DNA from: an uncultured Eubacteriales bacterium
GTDB lineage: Bacteria > Bacillota > Clostridia > Monoglobales > Monoglobaceae
Direction: 5' to 3'
DNA length: 28,160 nucleotides
Assembly: GCA_958352815.1 (NCBI GenBank)
Contig: CATWQA010000030.1
Coordinates: 1-28,160, forward strand
Below, one piece after another: positions 22,700 through 28,160 of the stretch. Position numbers and translations under genes: made by a program. Under the pieces are notes generated by a model. That model searched no databases. It saw only the letters and a list, made by a program, of their open reading frames with translations, and had not been told where the DNA came from. The stretch's first letter is position 1. Every line of letters begins with the position of its first letter.

Positions 22700-23958
22700 T
22701 GATTAAAAAACCAAGAGGCACCGAGGACATTCTTCCGAGCGACATTGATTTATGGCGGTTGATTGAGGACACCGCACGGGAGGTTTGTAATCTGTACGGT
22801 TACAAGGAAATAAGAACCCCCGTATTCGAAGATACCTCCCTGTTCAGCCGCGGTGTCGGCGATACTACAGACGTGGTGCAAAAGGAGATGTACACCTTTA
22901 ACGACAAGGGCGGACGCAGCATTACTCTGCGCCCCGAGGGCACCGCTTCCCTTGCCAGAAGCTATATTGAAAACTCAATGTACGCCAATCCCCAGCCTAC
23001 AAAGCTGTACTACTTGATTTCCTGCTATAGATACGAAAAGCCTCAATCGGGCAGACTGCGGGAATTTCACCAGTTCGGGCTTGAATGCTTCGGAAGCCAA
23101 TCCCCGGCAACAGACGCTGAAATTATAGAGCTGGCTCTGGATTTCTTTGACAAGCTGGGCGTTAAAAACCTACAGCTCAACCTAAACAGTATTGGCTGTG
23201 AAAACTGCAAGCCCAAGTATAACCAGGAGCTGAAAAAGTATTTCACCGCCCACTATGACGAGCTGTGCGACACATGTAAGGACAGGCTCGAAAAAAATCC
23301 CATGCGGATTATTGACTGTAAGTCCCCCGTTTGCCAAAAGCTCTGCGAGGGCGCTCCCAAAATGATTGACTATCTTTGCGGCGACTGCAAGGAGCACTTT
23401 TCCAAGCTGACAAGCTATCTGGACAGGCTGGGCATTGAGTATAAAATCGACCCGAACATTGTCAGAGGTCTTGACTACTACACAAAAACCGTGTTTGAAA
23501 TCACTTCCGATGCACTGGGAGCGCAATCAACGGTTTGCGGCGGCGGCAGGTACAACGGTCTGGTTGAGGAGCTGGGAGGGAAACCCACTCCGGGAATAGG
23601 CTTTGCCCTGGGTATTGAAAGGCTTATACTGATTCTGAAAAATCAGGGAGCTGTTTTGCCACAAGTCTCTGTTCCCGACATTTTCATTGCCGCAATCGGC
23701 GAGAGTGCGGAATTTGAAGCCCAGAAAATTGTGTATGAATTAAGGCACAAAGGCTTGTGGGCTGAGCGGGATTTATGCGGCAGAAGCGTTAAGGCGCAGA
23801 TGAAGTACGCCAACAAGTTGGGCGCACGGTTCAGCATTGTTATGGGAGATGATGAAATCCAAAACGGCAGCATTGAAATTAAAAATATGGCAGAGGGCGA
23901 CTCAGCCAAATGTGAGTTGTCAAGCGAAGCAATTTATGATATGATTAACAAAGATTAA
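22699..23958 (+). CDS. hisS: Histidyl-tRNA synthetase
   Basis: HisRS charges tRNA-His with histidine, using a class II catalytic core. The 419-residue protein has motif 1 around YKEIRTPVFEDTSLFSRGVG, motif 2 in CYRYEKPQSGRLREFHQFGLE, the histidine-specific HisA block RGLDYYTKTVFEI, HisB GGGRYNGLVEELGG, motif 3 GIGFALGIERL, and the C-terminal anticodon-binding domain (about 325-419). A Cys-rich insert near residues 170-230 (including ENC-x2-K and LCGDC) is seen in many Firmicutes HisRS and may hold a metal. AAGGAG lies inside the end of the FAH gene. No T-box leader precedes it; the overlap with the FAH gene leaves no room for one. Confidence 0.97.
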   Translation: MIKKPRGTEDILPSDIDLWRLIEDTAREVCNLYGYKEIRTPVFEDTSLFSRGVGDTTDVVQKEMYTFNDKGGRSITLRPEGTASLARSYIENSMYANPQPTKLYYLISCYRYEKPQSGRLREFHQFGLECFGSQSPATDAEIIELALDFFDKLGVKNLQLNLNSIGCENCKPKYNQELKKYFTAHYDELCDTCKDRLEKNPMRIIDCKSPVCQKLCEGAPKMIDYLCGDCKEHFSKLTSYLDRLGIEYKIDPNIVRGLDYYTKTVFEITSDALGAQSTVCGGGRYNGLVEELGGKPTPGIGFALGIERLILILKNQGAVLPQVSVPDIFIAAIGESAEFEAQKIVYELRHKGLWAERDLCGRSVKAQMKYANKLGARFSIVMGDDEIQNGSIEIKNMAEGDSAKCELSSEAIYDMINKD

Positions 23959-23975
23959 GTTAAGGAGAAGTAATA

Positions 23976-25811
23976 ATGGAATTTGAAAATCTCACCGGTT
24001 TAAAGCGCACGAATATGTGCGGAGAGCTAAATGTGACCCATGAAAACAAGGAAGTTACGCTTATGGGCTGGGTGGCAAAGAACAGGCGTTTGGGCGGAGT
24101 TAACTTCGTAACTCTCCGCGACAGAACAGGCATAGTTCAGCTTGCTTTTAACGATGCCACCGACAAGGACGTTTTCGAGAAGTCCGAGCACTTAAAGAGC
24201 GAATATGTTATTGCGGTTAAAGGCAAAGTTATAAAGAGAACTCCCGAAAACGTCAACAAAGACATGGCAACAGGTGAAATTGAGGTCTTTGTAACAGAGC
24301 TTAGAGTTTTAAACATCTCTGAAACTCCGCCCTTCTATATTGAGGAGAACATAGATACAAACGACGCTCTGCGCCTTAAATACAGATACCTGGATTTGAG
24401 ACGTCCCGACATGCAGAGAAACATGATACTTCGCCATAAGGTGGCAAAAATCGCTCGGGACTATTTTGACGAAAACGGATTTTTGGAAATAGAAACGCCT
24501 ATGCTCACCAAGAGCACTCCCGAGGGAGCCAGGGACTACCTTGTTCCCAGCCGAGTGCAGCCGGGCAAGTTTTACGCTCTGCCCCAGTCCCCTCAGCAGT
24601 ACAAGCAGCTCCTTATGCTTGCGGGATATGACAGATATTTTCAAGTGGTGCGCTGCTTCCGCGACGAGGACTTGAGAGCCGACCGCCAGCCTGAGTTTAC
24701 TCAGCTTGATATGGAGCTATCCTTTGTTGATATTGATACCGTTATTGAAATAAACGAGGGCTTTTTAAAGCGTGTATTTAAGGAAGCTCTCGACATAGAT
24801 GTTCAAACTCCGTTTTTGAGAATGCCCTATAAAGAGGCTATGGACAGATACGGTTCGGATAAGCCCGATACCAGGTTCGGAATGGAGTTCGTTGATATTT
24901 CCGATGCTGTTAAGGACTGCGGCTTTAAAGTGTTTAGCGGAGCCATTGAAAACGGCGGAAGCGTTCGCTGTATCAACGCAAAGGGTCTGGGAGACAAGCT
25001 CACAAGAAAGACCCTGGACAGCCTGGGCGAATATGTTAAGACCTATAGGGCAAAGGGAATGGCATGGATTGTTGTTGAGGACGGAAAGCTTCGCTCTCAG
25101 ATAACAAAATTCTTGACTGATGATGAGGTCAACGCCATTCTTAAGGCGACCGACGCAGAGGTTGGAGACGCAATTTTGATTATAGCCGACAAGAACGAGG
25201 TTGTTTATGACGCACTCGGCAATTTAAGACTGGAGGTTGCCCGCAGGTTTGACCTAATAGACAATTCAAAGCTGAACTTCCTGTGGGTTACCGACTTCCC
25301 TCTGTTTGAGTACTCCGAGGAAGAGGACAGATACGTTGCAAAGCACCATCCCTTCACTCACCCTGTGGATGAGGACATTGACAAGCTGGAAACCGAGCCT
25401 CAAAACGTAAGAGCTAAGGCATATGATATAATACTAAACGGCAACGAAATCGGCGGCGGAAGCCTCAGAATATACAATTCCGATTTGCAGGAGAAGATGT
25501 TTAAGGCTCTGGGCTTCACCCACGAGGAGGCATGGAACCTCTTTGGACATTTGATAGAGGCGTTTAAGTACGGAACTCCCCCTCACGGCGGACTTGCCTA
25601 CGGTCTTGACCGCCTGGTTATGATTATGGCAGGCTGCGATTCTATACGCGACGTTATTGCGTTCCCCAAGGTGCAGACCGCCTCTGAGTTGATGATGAAG
25701 TCTCCGAGCTGCGTTGATAAAAAGCAGCTTGACGAGCTGGGAATTGAAGTTGTTGCGGAAGTTGATACAGAAAATGACGAGAACGAAAAGGAGATAAACG
25801 AAAATGAATAA
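23976..25811 (+). CDS. aspS: Aspartyl-tRNA synthetase, bacterial type
   Basis: AspRS attaches aspartate to tRNA-Asp. The 611-residue protein has the N-terminal OB-fold anticodon domain (about 1-110, LMGWVAKNRRLGGVNFVTLRDRTG pattern), class II motif 2 VRCFRDEDLRADRQPEFTQLD, the bacterial GAD insertion (about 290-420), and motif 3 GLAYGLDRLVMIMAG. The C-terminus ends in an acidic Glu/Asn-rich tail. Whether it also charges tRNA-Asn cannot be read from the sequence; no gatCAB genes are in the window. AAGGAG precedes the ATG. It follows hisS by 17 nt, a common Firmicutes pair, and its last 8 nt overlap tyrS. Confidence 0.97.
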   Translation: MEFENLTGLKRTNMCGELNVTHENKEVTLMGWVAKNRRLGGVNFVTLRDRTGIVQLAFNDATDKDVFEKSEHLKSEYVIAVKGKVIKRTPENVNKDMATGEIEVFVTELRVLNISETPPFYIEENIDTNDALRLKYRYLDLRRPDMQRNMILRHKVAKIARDYFDENGFLEIETPMLTKSTPEGARDYLVPSRVQPGKFYALPQSPQQYKQLLMLAGYDRYFQVVRCFRDEDLRADRQPEFTQLDMELSFVDIDTVIEINEGFLKRVFKEALDIDVQTPFLRMPYKEAMDRYGSDKPDTRFGMEFVDISDAVKDCGFKVFSGAIENGGSVRCINAKGLGDKLTRKTLDSLGEYVKTYRAKGMAWIVVEDGKLRSQITKFLTDDEVNAILKATDAEVGDAILIIADKNEVVYDALGNLRLEVARRFDLIDNSKLNFLWVTDFPLFEYSEEEDRYVAKHHPFTHPVDEDIDKLETEPQNVRAKAYDIILNGNEIGGGSLRIYNSDLQEKMFKALGFTHEEAWNLFGHLIEAFKYGTPPHGGLAYGLDRLVMIMAGCDSIRDVIAFPKVQTASELMMKSPSCVDKKQLDELGIEVVAEVDTENDENEKEINENE

Positions 25812-27036
25812 TGAAAATGTTTTTGACACCCTGAAAGCCCGCGGTCTTATAGCCCAGACCACTCACGAGAAAGAAATCAGGGAGCTGCTGGGAAGCGAGA
25901 AGATTACGTTCTATATAGGCTTTGACCCCACAGCAGACAGCCTCCATATCGGTCACTTTATGCAGCTTATTGTCATGAAGCATATGCAGAACGCAGGGCA
26001 CAGACCGATTGTTCTTCTGGGCGGCGGCACCACAATGGTAGGCGACCCCACCGGCAAGGCTGACATGCGTCCTATGATTTCTCAGGAGGAAATTCAGCAC
26101 AATGCGGACAACTTTAAAAAGCAAATGTCTAAGTTCATCGACTTTGACGGGGAAAAGGCTATTATGGTAAACAATGCAGACTGGCTTCTGGATCTGAACT
26201 ATATTGAATTCCTCCGCGAGGTTGGTGTGCACTTCTCGGTAAACAGAATGTTGACTGCTGAATGCTTCAAGACCCGTCTCGAAAAGGGTCTATCTTTCCT
26301 AGAGTTTAACTATATGCTCATGCAGGGCTATGATTTTTATAAGCTCCATAAGGACTATGGCGCAATTATGGAGTTCGGCGGTGACGACCAGTGGTCGAAC
26401 ATCATCGGCGGTATTGAGCTTATCAGACGTAAGGACGGTGCTCAGGCGTACGGCATGACCTTTACGCTTCTGACGACCAGCGAGGGCAAGAAGATGGGCA
26501 AGACCGAAAAGGGCGCTCTCTGGCTCGATCCGGAAAAGGTTTCTCCCTATGAGTTCTATCAATATTGGAGAAACGTGGACGATGCAGACGTAATCCGCCT
26601 TTTGAAGCTGGTTACTTTCCTGCCTCTGGAACAGATTGCCGAATACGAAAAGTGCGAAGGCGCTGAGCTCAACAAGGTTAAATGCATTCTTGCCTACGAG
26701 GTCACCAAAATGGTTCACGGCGAGGAAGAAGCCAAAAAGGCAAACGACGCGGCAATGGCAATCTTCAGCGGAAATGGAAATACGGAGAATATGCCCTCCG
26801 CCTCTGTTGCAGCCGATAAGATTGAGCAGGGCGTAAATATTCTCGACTTGCTCCTTGAGGTTAATCTCATCCCCTCAAAGGGAGAGGGCAGACGCTTAAT
26901 TCAGCAGAACGGCTTGTCCGTCAACAACGAAAAGGTTAAGGATATTGCCACAACCATTGACGGCAGCTATTTTGAAAACGGCGAAATGATTGTTAAAAAG
27001 GGAAAGAAAACATTTCTTAAAATTACAATTGATTAA
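25804..27036 (+). CDS. tyrS: Tyrosyl-tRNA synthetase
   Basis: TyrRS charges tRNA-Tyr and has a class I Rossmann core. The 410-residue protein shows YIGFDPTADSLHIGHF with the HIGH motif at residues 48-51, GGDDQWSNIIGG for tyrosine and ATP contact, the KMSKS variant KMGKT at 230-234, and a C-terminal S4 RNA-binding domain (about 345-410, LLLEVNLIPSKGEGRRLIQQ). The ATG at 25804 overlaps the aspS end by 8 nt, with AAGGAG 9 nt upstream inside aspS, implying coupled translation. tyrS usually stands alone with a T-box in Firmicutes; here it is the last gene of the lon operon and is closed by the hairpin at 27041-27080. Confidence 0.97.
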   Translation: MNNENVFDTLKARGLIAQTTHEKEIRELLGSEKITFYIGFDPTADSLHIGHFMQLIVMKHMQNAGHRPIVLLGGGTTMVGDPTGKADMRPMISQEEIQHNADNFKKQMSKFIDFDGEKAIMVNNADWLLDLNYIEFLREVGVHFSVNRMLTAECFKTRLEKGLSFLEFNYMLMQGYDFYKLHKDYGAIMEFGGDDQWSNIIGGIELIRRKDGAQAYGMTFTLLTTSEGKKMGKTEKGALWLDPEKVSPYEFYQYWRNVDDADVIRLLKLVTFLPLEQIAEYEKCEGAELNKVKCILAYEVTKMVHGEEEAKKANDAAMAIFSGNGNTENMPSASVAADKIEQGVNILDLLLEVNLIPSKGEGRRLIQQNGLSVNNEKVKDIATTIDGSYFENGEMIVKKGKKTFLKITID

Positions 27037-27040
27037 TAAA

Positions 27041-27080
27041 GGGAGGCCCCGTGCTTGCAATTGCAAATACGGGGTCTCCC
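27041..27080. terminator. Bidirectional terminator between tyrS and the oxidoreductase gene
   Basis: A 12-bp GC-rich stem (27041-27052 with 27069-27080, one G-U pair) starts 4 nt after the tyrS stop. Its loop contains the palindrome TTGCAATTGCAA, extending the hairpin. TATTAT follows on the plus side and TTTATTAA on the minus side, so it can end transcripts from both convergent genes. Confidence 0.8.
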
Positions 27081-27118
27081 TATTATGTGAAACACACCTA
27101 AGCGAAGTTAAATATAAA

Positions 27119-28160
27119 CTACTTGTTCGCGCCCTGCATATATTCGTCCATTGCATCGGCAACCAGCTTTGAGTACTTTACCGCCTCAACAACTGTCTTT
27201 GCTCCCTTAACAATGTCACCCGAGGCGAAGATACCCTCTCTCGTGGTCTCTCCGTACTCGTTGGTAACAAGCAGTCCCTTTTTGTTCGTATCAATGCCCT
27301 TTGTTCTGGACAAAATCTGATCCTGAGCGCCCTGGCTGATTGAAACTATAACAGATGTGCAGGGATACTTCTTCTCGGTTCCCGGGATTTCTTCAATGCT
27401 TCCGTCCTCATTGACCTTGGAATCTCTGAAAATAACGCCGTCCGTCATAATCTCAACAGGAACCTTGCAATGCTCAAAATCTACCCCGTCAAACCTTGCA
27501 TACTCATATTCCAAATCACTTGCGGCAACCTTATCGGTTCTGTTAAACACCGTGACGTATCTGACGCCTTTACGTATTGCCGTTCTCGCAACGTCCATCG
27601 CCGCATTTCCCGCGCCGATAATAATCAAATTATCACCCAGGTCATATTCATCGGGGTTAATCAGATACGCAATTGCATAGTGAACATTGCCCAGACTCTC
27701 ACCCTTGATTTTAAGGCTGTTAGGCTTCCAGACACCTGTGCCGATAAACAATGCATCGTATCCGTCTCTGAATATATCCTCAATGGATATAGCTCCGCCG
27801 ATTGTGGCGTTCGGTCTGATTTTTATGCCAAGCTCAAGCATGAGCTTCTTGTATTGCTCAAGAATAGCCTTAGGCAATCTGAACTCGGGAATACCGTATC
27901 TCAGCACGCCGCCGATTTTATCCTTTGCCTCAAAAACAGTAACGGCGTATCCGCGCTTTGCCAGCTCAATAGCAATAGTGATACCCGCAGGGCCTGAGCC
28001 GACAATACCTACCATTTTTCCGTTTGGCTCCGGCTTTTCAAATTTTAAACGATCAAGGTAGGCGGTAGAAATATAGTTTTCAATACTGCTGATATGTACA
28101 GGATTACCCTTTCTGCCGAGAACACAGTGCCCCTGACACTGGGTCTCGTGGGAACACACG
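27119..28160 (-). CDS. NfnB/GltA-type NADPH oxidoreductase, N-terminus cut by window edge
   Basis: The visible part has a Cys-rich iron-sulfur segment (CSHETQCQGHCVLG), the FAD-binding VGIVGSGPAGITIAIELAKRGY, IGGVLRYGIPEFRLPK, a second nucleotide site IIIGAGNAAMDVARTA for NADPH, and the closing EGIFASGDIVKGAKTVVEAV. This architecture is shared by NfnB (electron-bifurcating NADH-dependent ferredoxin:NADP+ oxidoreductase) and the small subunit of NADPH glutamate synthase. With Rnf in the same region an Nfn role is attractive, but the deciding partner gene lies to the right of the window. The frame is still open at base 28160; the GTG at 28159 is only an internal Val codon, and some 110 or more N-terminal residues are probably missing. 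Confidence 0.88.
   Translation of the reverse strand, partial: VCSHETQCQGHCVLGRKGNPVHISSIENYISTAYLDRLKFEKPEPNGKMVGIVGSGPAGITIAIELAKRGYAVTVFEAKDKIGGVLRYGIPEFRLPKAILEQYKKLMLELGIKIRPNATIGGAISIEDIFRDGYDALFIGTGVWKPNSLKIKGESLGNVHYAIAYLINPDEYDLGDNLIIIGAGNAAMDVARTAIRKGVRYVTVFNRTDKVAASDLEYEYARFDGVDFEHCKVPVEIMTDGVIFRDSKVNEDGSIEEIPGTEKKYPCTSVIVSISQGAQDQILSRTKGIDTNKKGLLVTNEYGETTREGIFASGDIVKGAKTVVEAVKYSKLVADAMDEYMQGANK

Overview
The window looks like a chromosomal segment of an anaerobic, spore-forming member of the Firmicutes, most likely class Clostridia. The evidence is a sporulation gene (yunB), an Rnf complex gene, a pyruvate formate-lyase pair, a Bacillus-type TRAP regulator, the lonA-engB gene order, Firmicutes-style promoters (TTGACA/TATAAT with 17-18 bp spacing) and strong GGAGG ribosome-binding sites. 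No tRNA, rRNA, CRISPR array, transposase, prophage or plasmid gene was recognised. This is mostly housekeeping and fermentation DNA, and the unusual material lies in gene pairings and non-coding leaders.

Layout. 1-1188 (-): start of an rnf operon (rnfC, cut by the window edge), behind a strong promoter and a roughly 200-nt GC-rich leader that can fold into several helices. 1522-3906 (-): a membrane-anchored carbohydrate O-acetylesterase. 4026-6452 (-): an mtrB(TRAP)-pyk-ybgC operon with a clear promoter and terminator. 6583-7290 (-): yunB. 7437-8747 (+): an intracellular GH13 enzyme with its own promoter and terminator. 8796-10777 (-): mntP, a DUF6062-like Cys/His protein and nnrE, one operon from a promoter that overlaps the end of pflA. 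10853-14267 (-): pflA and pflB, separated by 337 nt holding two hairpins. 14446-15531 (+): an acyltransferase-3 membrane protein whose last 15 codons overlap the opposing flavoprotein gene. 15484-18592 (-): a CmpB-like membrane protein, a ZnuA-like metal-binding lipoprotein and a BaiN/HI0933-type flavoprotein, in that transcription order. 18866-27036 (+): one long lon-engB-FAH-hisS-aspS-tyrS operon ending in a strong hairpin. 27119-28160 (-): an NfnB/GltA-type oxidoreductase, cut by the window edge.

How the genes fit together. Several products serve anaerobic pyruvate and electron metabolism: pyruvate kinase makes pyruvate, PflB with PflA cleaves it to formate and acetyl-CoA, and Rnf and an Nfn-like subunit move electrons between ferredoxin, NAD and NADP. 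NnrE repairs damaged NAD(P)H. A second group handles protein quality and translation (Lon, EngB, three aminoacyl-tRNA synthetases). Metal handling appears twice (MntP efflux, a ZnuA-like binding protein without its transporter), each behind a palindromic candidate operator.

Most worth following up: the tryptophan-sensing TRAP protein placed 3 nt ahead of pyruvate kinase; the rnfC leader, whose imperfect pairs are G-U in the rnfC sense direction; the orphan metal-binding lipoprotein coupled to a CmpB-family membrane protein; and the mntP promoter palindrome. I found no clear-cut new defence or mobile system.
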